Source of the DNA: Mytilus edulis
Lineage: Eukaryota > Mollusca > Bivalvia > Mytilida > Mytilidae
DNA: 64,000 nucleotides
Direction of reading: 5' to 3'
Assembly: GCF_963676685.1 (NCBI RefSeq)
Contig: NC_092345.1
Location: forward strand, 76,311,960 to 76,375,959
Shown here: one piece after another, positions 1-8,748 of the stretch
How the letters are laid out: the number at the start of each line of letters is the position of its first letter
Position numbering within the stretch: the first letter of the stretch is position 1
Made by a program: the position numbers and the translations under genes
Notes under the pieces: generated by a model
What the model was told of the DNA's origin: nothing
The model's input: the letters and a program-made list of their open reading frames with translations, nothing else
Databases searched by the model: none

Positions 1-99
1 AGCAATATCTGTGATGTACCCACAGCTAAGATCTACTGTGCAAAGACTTGCAAACACTGTTCGTCAGTTCAAGTTGCAAATGGACCTCCTATTGGATAA
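1..99 (+). CDS. Gene A, terminal exon: C-terminal half of a ShKT domain, secreted-family paralogue (5' partial)
   Basis: The window opens inside an open frame that ends at TAA (97-99). It reads 32 residues with four cysteines in the order C-x8-C-x3-C-x2-C, followed by a short tail ending P-P-I-G. This is the second half of a ShKT (ShK-like, six-cysteine) domain. It aligns closely with the complete domain of gene B at 27594-27736: both share an S-N-x-C-D-V-P block, C-A-K-(T/S)-C, and a tail ending P-x-G before the stop. ShKT domains are small disulfide-rich modules found in secreted enzymes, matrix proteins and toxin-like peptides, so the class alone does not give a function. The first two domain cysteines and all upstream exons lie outside the window. 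A polyadenylation signal follows at 238-243. The domain call is firm; the biological role is unknown. Confidence 0.8.
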   Translation, partial: SNICDVPTAKIYCAKTCKHCSSVQVANGPPIG

Positions 100-237
100 C
101 CCTGATCAAGAAGGCCTTTTTTTGTAACTAAAAAAATGTGTCAATTATTGTAGACAGAAACTTACGTGCCTTTATTTATTAACTTTCATTTTGTACGAAG
201 GTTATCAACTTGCATTCTAGATACATGGTACCCGTTA

Positions 238-243
238 AATAAA
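238..243 (+). promoter_or_regulatory. Candidate polyadenylation signal of gene A
   Basis: AATAAA lies about 140 bases after the gene A stop codon, in the same orientation, with no competing signal between. The cleavage site is not visible. Confidence 0.45.
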
Positions 244-411
244 GTATGATTTGGGATATTGACGAGGCATGGTTTGTTTTTTGGCGGAAATATGTTATAA
301 CGCGCTTTTACTATTGGAAGGGGTATCTTTGTTCCTGTTTTATTGCTAATGGGAGGTTTGGCTAGCCATAAAACCAAGAACAACCTAATATTTTTTCTTT
401 TAATGTCTTGT

Positions 412-585
412 GTCAAGTCAGAAATATGGCTATTGTTATCAAATAGTCCGTTCTATGTATGATGGCATCTGGTTTTGTTGAAGTTCAGTGCTTGTGTTGT
501 TCCGTTGTTTCCTCTTAGAGTGTTGTGTTTCTTTTGGTTTTAGTTTATGACCCGGATTTGTTTTCACTTACTAGTAATCCATGCA
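412..585 (+). repeat. Dispersed repeat family R4, copy 1
   Basis: The segment starting near GTCAAGTCAGAAATATGG and running to about GTTTATGACCCGG matches, with scattered changes and small indels, a second copy at 39186-39385 in the same orientation. Shared landmarks are the CAAGTCAG start, the TTGTTCCGTTGTTTC core, the TTGTGTTT block and TTTATGACC near the end. There is no coding potential. The bases at 100-411 are 3' UTR or intergenic DNA of gene A and show nothing further. Confidence 0.6.
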
Positions 586-818
586 TGACCTTCGAACACA
601 GTGTCTCTACTGTTAAGCGATATGTTCTTGTAGTCTTCTATTTATTGGTTCTAGACTGTCATATGATCTGTAATTTAACGTTCACATAGTGGGATGTATA
701 GAAGACGCAAACGACGTTATTGGAATTTTTCTTACCTTGATTTGTATCAACATAATCCATTCATTAAGTTTGAACATCGGTTAAATACTGTTGCCTTAAG
801 CTAAACTCCCCAAAAATA

Positions 819-1365
819 TTAAATAGTAGTAACACAACAGCATAGATCTAATTCATCAGCAACTATAAAAATAACATTAGATACTGCAATAAATAGCATC
901 AAAAGAAGAAAAATATTAAGAGGACACTCAAACATCAAAGGACAAATAAACAATGTTAAAAAGAGACAAAATAAAAACCAAGAACAGGTCAAATTGCACA
1001 ACACAGATCGCTAAAGATTAGACAACATGATTAACAGAAAACTGCGTAAAGTCGCTAAAACCGTGGTTATTTGTGACACATATTCCTTAACCAAGTCAGT
1101 AAAACTTATCAGGTAAGACATACTTTAAAAGAAAGAGAAAATACCATGGGGACCTTCAAAACGTGTTAGTCGATGAGAAACTGACAACACAATGTCAAAA
1201 AACGAAAGACGAATAGAAACTGACAAAACAATGTCAAAAAACGAAAGACGAATAAGTCGAAAACACACAGCATAATAAATTATAGCATGAGTAATATAAA
1301 ATCCTCTAAAATAAGGGGTGATCTCATGAACAACTTTTGAAGTTTAAGCAGACCTTGCTCCGCTA
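819..1365. repeat. Dispersed repeat family R3, degenerate copy
   Basis: It contains the landmark GGGGTGATCTCATG followed by GCAGACCTTGCTCCGC, matching the block at 46650-46720. It also holds a local duplication of ACAATGTCAAAAAACGAAAGACGAATA at about 1190-1257. Other copies are at 46457-46740, 58310-58510 and 59366-59600. Edges are approximate. Confidence 0.5.
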
Positions 1366-2638
1366 GTTGCTTTTTGTCGATTTAGAATCTTTGATACCGT
1401 ATTGTTCTTAATGTTTAATGAGATAGAATTTACCAAATCTTGAATTATTTTGTCAAATTCGTGGACATTGTTGGAAAATGAAAGCTTCTTTGTATTGCTT
1501 TTTGAAGTTTGCCCCATTAAAATAAACAAACCAGCGGTCCAGAAGAAGTTAATAGTTTTATTTGACAAGGTATGTTTAAAAGCATGCACATCAGAATCAT
1601 ATGTAAGTGCTTTGATATTATCATGTTTAATTTTCTGGCTTTTCTCTTAATTCCCTTTTGATCAAATTGCTTCCTACATTTCTATGTATTTATAAATCCG
1701 TAGCTTTTCAATTCCAACATTATTGTAACGTAAATATTATTAGTAACATCCTGTTTGTGATAAGTTTTGTAGGAGAACAGCTAAACTTCAAGATCAAATC
1801 TTTGTATCTTTGAAATAATTGATACATAGATAACGTTCATTAAAATTTAAACATCACTAGCGATAAACGCTTAGCAAACAAGTTGGAATACTATAGACCA
1901 ATGAAAAATCCGTGTGTTCTAAATTGTTGTGCAGTGTTTTCCGTGTGACACTAAAAATGTCTAAATCAAGAAAAAGATAGAGTTTACTGCTGGTATTTGA
2001 ATAATTTAAATTAAATTCCTTTGGATAAATTTCTGCATTACATTGAGCGAAGTATTGATAATTTAACTAACAAAATATCATTAAGCTGACTTGCTATCCG
2101 CCTGATACCCCTTGGAAACCCTGTTAACCTGTGGTCCGTTTTACACATACTGTCATGTCGTCTGCGTCTTCAGTACTTTTAGTCTTATACAAAAAGAAAC
2201 TTACTATATGTTAAAATCTGAATCATCAATAATTTAACTGGTTGTAAGTGTTATGTTGGATTACCAAAACTACTTTCCAAGTACAAAAAAAGTCAAACAA
2301 TGGCAAAATTTTGAATCTTGATTCAAATCATGATGGTTTAAGAAATAGAAAAGACACAAAATATTGATTATATATTTCAATACCAAATATGTATCATTTG
2401 CCAAATGCGAAACCCCTTATATGGCAGTAAAGATCCCATTTTCACAATATCATAATAAAGCTATTATTTTGCCATAAACTTTAGTGATTGGTGAACATGT
2501 TATAAATGAAAGTCATTTGTATTAATTCAAAGTTAAACTTTCTCATGTATTATGTCAGAAAAGGTGTTGTTCTTCGTGTTGAATAATTTTGAAGTACGTT
2601 TTAGTCAACCAGAAACAGTTATTATAAAAAAAAAAGAA
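1366..2638. other. Non-coding AT-rich stretch, no recognised feature
   Basis: Only short chance open frames are present. I see no exon-like acceptor/donor pair with supporting coding sequence, no tandem repeat and no match to the repeat families elsewhere in the window. Confidence 0.5.
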
Positions 2639-2775
2639 GATGTGGTATGATTGCCAATTAGACAACTATCCACAAAAGACCAAAATGACACAGACATTAA
2701 CAACTATAGGTCACCGTACGGCCTTCGACAATAAGCAAATCCCATACTGCATAGTCAGCTATTAAAGGCCCCGAT
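2639..2775 (+). repeat. Dispersed repeat family R5, copy 1
   Basis: This segment runs from GATGTGGTATGATTGCCAAT to AAAGGCCCCGA. The same sequence recurs at 37457-37640 (same strand), 45899-46038 and 51107-51234 (both reverse). Copies are of similar length and moderately diverged. I recognise this as a very common interspersed repeat of mussel genomes, which supports the organism call. Confidence 0.65.
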
Positions 2776-2888
2776 AAGACAATGTAAAACAATTCAATGA
2801 GAAAACTAACGGGCTTATTAATATAAAAAAATGAAGGATGTTTTAATTAGATCAAGCATGATAAAAAAAAAGTTAGACCATGAGATAT

Positions 2889-3049
2889 AGATTCCTACAC
2901 TGCAACAAGTGTATTACGATATTCCTCCATTCGAGACAGTTAAATTTTATAATTTAAAGCGCGAGGCTTGTCGAACTCTTTAAATAACTAAAATTTAACT
3001 GTCGAGAACGGAGAAATATCGTAATACACGAGTTAAAGTGTAGGAATCT
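2889..3049. repeat. Hairpin MITE-like inverted repeat 1
   Basis: The left arm starts AGATTCCTACACT and the right arm ends AGTGTAGGAATCT. The arms stay complementary inward (GTGTATTACGATAT against ATATCGTAATACAC) to an interior of about 40 bases. There is no coding content. It resembles a short foldback or non-autonomous DNA transposon. Confidence 0.75.
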
Positions 3050-3251
3050 GTTTCTCTAATGATTTTTATCCTCCATTTTCAAAGACTTTCAGAAACTTGT
3101 GTTCTTTATATGCAACGTCATCAGGTATGGTCGTTTTTTTTATGACGTCACAATAGGAAAATTCAGAAGAACACAAAACATTTAGACGTCATAATCAAAT
3201 TTCATCTAATCATTTGCCGAGAACAGATATTTCACTAGTGAGGAGAATTAT

Positions 3252-3396
3252 AGTATAACTAATCGCCGTATTTGAATATCAAAAATAAGACAACGCGTGA
3301 CCGAACGACGCATGGATTAAACGAGTGCGCAGCATAGCGGCGTTCGGTCACAAGTTGTCTTATTTTTTATATTCAAATACGGCGATTAGTTATACT
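3252..3396. repeat. Hairpin MITE-like inverted repeat 2
   Basis: AGTATAACTAATCGCCGTAT at the left is matched by ATACGGCGATTAGTTATACT at the right. Inner arms match through AATAAGACAAC/GTTGTCTTATT and GTGACCGAACG/CGTTCGGTCAC. The loop is about 35 bases. It is separate from the hairpin at 2889-3049. The intervening 3050-3251 and the following 3397-3837 hold no gene, only a TGACGTCA CRE-like site near 3143 and AT-rich sequence. Confidence 0.8.
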
Positions 3397-3837
3397 TCTT
3401 ATTATATTGACTAATGGCTTTTTTATGGAATTAATGTAGAAAATGTAAGGAACTATATGTTTTTCCTACGCATTCACAATTTGTTTTGATCCGACGTTAT
3501 CGACGTCTTGACAACGCCTATTGTTGTATAGGTTGGTCCCCTCCGTAAAACATTCAGTATGCCTTCGGAATATACAAAGTATTGTCAAGAATTTCAATAA
3601 CGGCCGGGAAACAGACTAATTGTTGTATGACGTCAGAGAGTGAAATAACCACGTTTATTTCACATGTGAAATTATCGGTTTTTATCTAACTGGGAAATCA
3701 ATGTAATTTATTGCAAGCAATGTAATAAATATTCTTCTCACACCGATCAAGAAATGTGAAAATAGCACAAAAATTAGAGAAAAAAATTAGTACTCACGCG
3801 AAGAAGGATAAATCTTCATTAGGAGGGTTGATATTTG

Positions 3838-4191
3838 AAATGTATTTTATTTCGTTTGAAGTAGGGTTATTCCGTTTGCTATTTGTAGTTAATATTTACA
3901 GATAAGAACTAGTATAACTAGTTCGGATACTGGTTTTGTAACAGTATGTACTATTTATATGTTTGATGTTAGATGCAGGAGGCACGAGGAAAGTTTTGGC
4001 GGTTTTTATGGGTGGTGTTTATAGGTACTATATAAAGTTTGGGATTTAAATGTATTAGTATCGAAGGTGCTCGCACTTACGTCGGATTGAAGTTGGTCAC
4101 ATAGGTATATGTGCAGTTGCTGCTATGTTTATTGTACGTTCAGGCGTTGGAGGCATTAGCCGGGGGAAAAGAAACGATGCGAAAGAGGAAC
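3838..4191 (+). repeat. Direct repeat B, copy 1, with TATA box
   Basis: This 354-base segment recurs almost unchanged at 12680-13034, about 8.8 kb downstream in the same orientation, with only a handful of substitutions. It contains a TATA box (TATAAAG, 4031-4037) and a G/C-richer downstream part, so it looks like a promoter with a transcribed leader. Downstream of the repeat an open frame without an ATG runs to about 4332 and has a hydrophobic start; I do not accept it as a gene. The two copies bracket the LINE at 5577-12065. Confidence 0.8.
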
Positions 4192-4690
4192 ATGTTTTCA
4201 CATGACGGAGTTGAGTATAATGTTGACTTTATTTACATTCTGAAATCATGCCTGGAGATCGTATTATTAGTTAGAAGCGAATATCAATATATTTGTGATC
4301 TTTTTTTAAAAAACCGTTTTACAGGTTTATGATTTTATTTTAAAATACTACAGAATTTGGTTAAATATTTCCATTCAATACTGAACCATGTGAACCATGT
4401 TGAGTTCATTAATATGAAAACAAATCAGCTTTTAAGCATGCAACTTTTATTTAAAAGTTGATAGATGAAATGCTCACTAAATATTACAGTGTCCGTCTTT
4501 TGTATAAAATCTGATTACTGTTTCAGTACAAAGTTCAGGTAAAGAATTTGTAAGACTTGTACTAGATTTGGGACATGGAAACAACATAATTATGTTTAAA
4601 TCTTCTCGAAGTGAGATGATTTTGTCACGAAGAGTGATACGAGTTACAGATGAGTTTGAAATGGTATGTATGAAATTTATTTTATTAGAT

Positions 4691-5047
4691 CGCTGGGAGC
4701 AATGTGATTGGTTGCACAGTGTAGTGCACCATGGAATGTTGTCGCTGGGAGCGATGTGATTGGTTGCACAGTGTAGTGCACCATGGAATGTTGTCGCTGG
4801 GAGCGATGTGATTGGTTGCACAGTGTAGTGCACCATGGAATGTTGTCGCTGGGAGCGATGTGATTGGTTGCACAGTGTAGTGCACCATGGAATGTTGTCG
4901 CTGGGAGTGATGTGATTGGTTGCACAGTGTAGTGCACCATGGAATGTTGTCGCTGGGAGTGATGTGATTGGTTGCACAGTGTAGTGCACCATGGAATGTT
5001 GTCGCTGGGAGCGATGTGATTGGTTGCACAATGCACCATGGGATGTT
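4691..5047. repeat. 52-base minisatellite, about seven copies
   Basis: The unit contains GATGTGATTGGTTGCACAGT, then GTAGTGCACCATGG and AATGTTGTCGCTGGGAG. It repeats every 52 bases from about 4691, with copies near-identical except for a few C/T changes; the last is shortened. Because 52 is not a multiple of three and the unit lacks stops on the minus strand, all three minus frames stay open across the array. The resulting frames are repeat artefacts. Confidence 0.9.
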
Positions 5048-5576
5048 GTATAGTTAAATTAATATACAGAAAACAAAAGATTAAATATGAAGGCATTAAC
5101 TTTTGTACATAATTAAATATATGTATACAATTGATTTGAAGATGAGACTTGTAATAATCATCAGTTTTATATGTTTTTTCATTAAATACCACAATTTTGA
5201 TTTTATTTTATCAGCAGGTCGCATTTACTATAAAACGATCAGAGTTTTAGTACCATATTGGAGACCTTATGTATGTGCTAATTATTTCCCGGATGCCACA
5301 AATATGCAGGTGTAGGTATAAAAAGTAGTCCGTTTTTATGTGAGATATATCGGACAGTACCAAGAGTTCAACTTGGAGAGATTTTAAAACGGTAAGCAGT
5401 AATATTTTACAGTCCGTACACATGGTACATAACATATTGAGTGGAAAACTTGTTTAATTTAAAATCGATAATAAAAATGTAACAAAGATAATAAGAAACC
5501 TTGTACAAAGTCAGAGCTTCAGACATAGCTGTAGACTTTGTTTTTTGTTGTTGTTGATATAATAGATATATATATG
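5048..5576. other. AT-rich stretch upstream of the LINE, no gene seen
   Basis: Short open frames on both strands have no recognisable domain. A run of alternating TA near 5566-5576 may be part of the LINE target site, because a similar TA run follows the LINE tail. Confidence 0.4.
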
Positions 5577-5700
5577 GACATGTAAATACTAATGGCGGCA
5601 CCCAGCGCTTTTCGTTGGTAAAGCAAAAAATGACTTGTTTTCTTCCTGTAAGCTAAATATACGCCATACAAAATATTAAATCAAGATATTCTCATGCACA

Positions 5701-7782
5701 ATGTCAACAACAGACCTATCTACGTTTTCAAACTACCTTAATAACGGTGAAATATACAAAACATACCCAGCAGCATGCGTTCCTGACAAACTGAAAACGC
5801 CAGCGGCTAAAAAGGCAAAATTACTAAAGTTTGAAGAGATAGATGTAGATTATTATGAGCCAGAGGCCAGAATGGTTGGCTTCCGGACAACTCAAGATAG
5901 AGTCCGACATTGGATTAAGGCATTAAATGTATATTTTTTTGAGTATCTTGGTGACCACCCTGAAAATAAAGACAAATATCAAATTGACTGGACCCATGAT
6001 CCTGTAAAATGGACACCTTCAAATCTTAAATCAATTGCCATTGATGTTACCACCAAAGAGGACAAACATAATCCACTTATGTACAAATTGACACTGTTTC
6101 TTAAAACTGGAACATTACAAGTCCAAGGGCACTATTATAAAACATTTGCCTCTCAGCATTTCTCAGTTTTAAGAGATATAGTTCAACACATAGTATCACA
6201 ACAGTTACAAGATAATCATGATACTATGCAAAAAGTCTCGACAGATATGTGTGCTTCTGACAATATTGATACAATTACTATAAATCATGAAAGTGATGAT
6301 GAAACAGATCCCAAAACACTACTTGGGCACAATAATATAGATGTCAACTCTAATATAATTGATCTAAAACAGATAATACCTGAAGCTAAACCAGAAGCTA
6401 AAGAAAATACAAATATTGTGGTTCAGTCAGCAATTAATACAAATGATACGAACATGATGAATGTGGCAAAACTTGACTCAAATTCTAAAACATCCTACCC
6501 ACAGGGAAAAAATGTAAAAGAATCACATGAATACTCTTGTGAAAGCTTTGAATCCATGTTGAAGACCGCAACTAATGATCTCGAAAATCAAGTAACTATT
6601 GCAATAGAAAAGTTATATATACAGCACGCTCATTCTTTGAATGAACATTTAACAGCAGTTAATGACACAATGAGAACTCAAAATGATACATATGTACAGA
6701 TTAAAGACCTTCTTTTGAAATCTGATGCCTCATCAACTCAACAAGTTTTTTCCAAAACCCAGGATTTAAGTGGTAAATTAATTATAACAGAAAAAGAAAA
6801 TGCAGAATTAAAATTCACACTACAGCAACTTAGATATGAAAGTTTGACTGAAATTGAAAGTTTAAAATCTGTTATCAACGTTTTAAAAGGTAGCATGATT
6901 GATATTGAAAATTCAAGCTCTATTGTAGTGGAAAGCTTACGTAAATCCAATGAGAGTATGGTCAGTAGAATACAAGCGAGAGATCAACAAATTGAAGCAC
7001 TCGAGGCTGATGTACGAAAACACAAAACTGATCTTGATAAGAAAGATGAAATTATATATTCATTTAAACAACACAACAATCATGAAATCCACAATAACAA
7101 AGATGAAAATTGGACACAAGTTCAACCTAAAAATTCCAACTCCACTACTGAAACAAAGGCTTCTCAGAACAAACCTCAAGTCCTACTTATAGGCACCTCT
7201 AACACAAAAGGTATCCAGCCGGAAAAATTCTCCAGCTCTTACACTCTGCAAAAAAGAGAGGCTATGACATTGGCTGATACTGAAAAAACAATAAGCCAGA
7301 TTAAAGATCCACCAAATGTGCTGGTGCTGCATTCACTAACCAATGACCTAAAGGAATCTGCACCAGTATGTGTAAGCCATATGAAAAACTTAATTTCTCA
7401 TATTCATGAGTCAATGCCCAGCACTTCAGTTGTAGTTTCATTAGCTACTCCAAGGGCAGATAACAAAAAATACCAAACTAATGTTGAACTTGTCAATGCA
7501 ATGCTAAAATGTGAATATATGGAGGATGATACTGTTACCCTCTGTGATAATGGTAACTTGTCACGTTTAGGGAAACCAGTTCCCAAGTTCTTAGCAAGGG
7601 ATCAGTATCACTTATCTAAAGATGGCATTGCTGTCCTAGCCAGTAATCTTAGATGGACCATTGACTCGTTATTGGACATTAAGCAATCAAGGCGTAGTAG
7701 TTTTTATAAACATGATAATGGAAGAGAACAAGGCAATTCCAACCATAGAGACCGTCCACCCTACAGACGACCAAGAAAATAA
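5701..7782 (+). CDS. LINE ORF1 protein with coiled coil and SGNH-esterase-like domain
   Basis: This uninterrupted 693-residue frame starts at ATG 5701. The N-terminal 170 residues form a compact domain I do not recognise (W-I-K-A-L, Y-F-F-E-Y-L-G-D-H and W-T-P-S-N-L blocks). Residues 170-300 are acidic and low complexity. Residues about 340-465 are rich in E/K/L/I heptads, suggesting a coiled coil that would trimerise or dimerise. From about residue 495 comes an SGNH/GDSL-hydrolase-like domain: L-L-I-G-T-S-N (block I), V-L-H-S-L-T-N-D (block III), and R-D-Q-Y-H-L-S (block V, catalytic D and H). The tail is basic (R-R-x-Y/R rich), suited to nucleic-acid binding. In LINEs, ORF1 proteins bind the element RNA; esterase-type ORF1s are known in CR1-like elements. 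ORF2 follows 180 bases downstream in a different register. The domain call is strong; the activity is inferred. Confidence 0.85.
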   Translation: MSTTDLSTFSNYLNNGEIYKTYPAACVPDKLKTPAAKKAKLLKFEEIDVDYYEPEARMVGFRTTQDRVRHWIKALNVYFFEYLGDHPENKDKYQIDWTHDPVKWTPSNLKSIAIDVTTKEDKHNPLMYKLTLFLKTGTLQVQGHYYKTFASQHFSVLRDIVQHIVSQQLQDNHDTMQKVSTDMCASDNIDTITINHESDDETDPKTLLGHNNIDVNSNIIDLKQIIPEAKPEAKENTNIVVQSAINTNDTNMMNVAKLDSNSKTSYPQGKNVKESHEYSCESFESMLKTATNDLENQVTIAIEKLYIQHAHSLNEHLTAVNDTMRTQNDTYVQIKDLLLKSDASSTQQVFSKTQDLSGKLIITEKENAELKFTLQQLRYESLTEIESLKSVINVLKGSMIDIENSSSIVVESLRKSNESMVSRIQARDQQIEALEADVRKHKTDLDKKDEIIYSFKQHNNHEIHNNKDENWTQVQPKNSNSTTETKASQNKPQVLLIGTSNTKGIQPEKFSSSYTLQKREAMTLADTEKTISQIKDPPNVLVLHSLTNDLKESAPVCVSHMKNLISHIHESMPSTSVVVSLATPRADNKKYQTNVELVNAMLKCEYMEDDTVTLCDNGNLSRLGKPVPKFLARDQYHLSKDGIAVLASNLRWTIDSLLDIKQSRRSSFYKHDNGREQGNSNHRDRPPYRRPRK

Positions 7783-7962
7783 ACATATTTACTGAATAAC
7801 ATTTATTGACATATTGTAATTTTGTAAATTCTTGTAGTTATCCACTTGACTTTATTTGTTTGCTAGTTTATTATTTTTTTTTTTGTTGTTTTTTTGTTGT
7901 TTTTTTCTTTTTCATTTAAATATTAGAATAAAAAAATAATAGTAACATTTCTATATGTTCCA

Positions 7963-8748
7963 ATGACTAAAGTACAGAATAAAAGTACTAACCTTATTAA
8001 AGGTATTACAAATAGAACATTTATATCTAACATAACATTTTGTACATGGAATATCGGTGGCCTCATCTCAGCAAATCTGAATAAATTAACAGATTCTAAT
8101 TTCTTAAATGATATAACAGCTTATGATATAGTACTGTTAACTGAGACACATATTGGCAAAGGTGTAAATATAGTCCTTCCAGGATATAAGTATTTTCCTG
8201 TTTGCAGACCAAAATCAGCAAACAATAGATATTTTGGTGGTCTTGGCATTTTTGTTAAAAATACCATTTTACCTGGTGTTGAGATATTGAAAAATACAAG
8301 CTTAGACTATCAATGGGTCAAATTGGATAAAAAATTCTTTAATTTCGCCAAAAATATTTTCTTGTGTTTGGCATACATTATCCCAGCATCATCTAGTTAT
8401 ATATTTCAGTCAGATGATGACCCATTAGAAACTATAGAAAAAGATATAACAAATTATTATGCTGAGAGGGGTCACATAGTTCTATGTGGAGACTTAAATG
8501 CAAGGACTGGGTCAGAATTAGATTTTATAGAAAATGATACATATGATCCATTTGCAATGGACGATGAAGAATATGAATATGATATTGGGTTACAGAAAAG
8601 GAATAGTTGTGATAATAAAGTTGATGCCAGAGGCAAGCAATTACTTCAACTATGTATTACTTTAAAACTCAGAATACTGAATGGCCGTATGTTGGGTGAT
8701 TCAAATGGTATTTTACTTGTTTTAAACCTAATGGCACAAGTGTGGTAG
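7963..8748 (+). CDS. LINE ORF2, 5' part: APE-type endonuclease (ends at a frameshift)
   Basis: The frame starts at ATG 7963 and encodes an apurinic-endonuclease-like domain. Visible motifs are T-W-N-I-G-G at about residue 30, the catalytic glutamate in L-L-T-E-T-H-I at about 60, F-G-G-L-G-I-F-V, and L-C-G-D-L-N-A-R-T-G at about residue 175. This domain nicks target DNA to prime reverse transcription. The frame stops at 8748 because a single-base change near 8708-8716 shifts register. The next frame (8742 onward) continues the same protein at once with V-V-D-Y-I-I, the expected end of the endonuclease. So this is the front of one long ORF2, not a separate gene. Confidence 0.88.
   Translation: MTKVQNKSTNLIKGITNRTFISNITFCTWNIGGLISANLNKLTDSNFLNDITAYDIVLLTETHIGKGVNIVLPGYKYFPVCRPKSANNRYFGGLGIFVKNTILPGVEILKNTSLDYQWVKLDKKFFNFAKNIFLCLAYIIPASSSYIFQSDDDPLETIEKDITNYYAERGHIVLCGDLNARTGSELDFIENDTYDPFAMDDEEYEYDIGLQKRNSCDNKVDARGKQLLQLCITLKLRILNGRMLGDSNGILLVLNLMAQVW

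Noticed and set aside
4111..4332. Secretory-looking open frame after repeat B copy 1
   Set aside because: It lacks an ATG (starts with GTG), and the homologous copy at 12968 diverges in frame, so it is not conserved as coding.
4477..5192. Long minus-strand open frames with repeated His/Cys/Thr peptides
   Set aside because: They are translations of the 52-base minisatellite in three registers, without start context or a domain.
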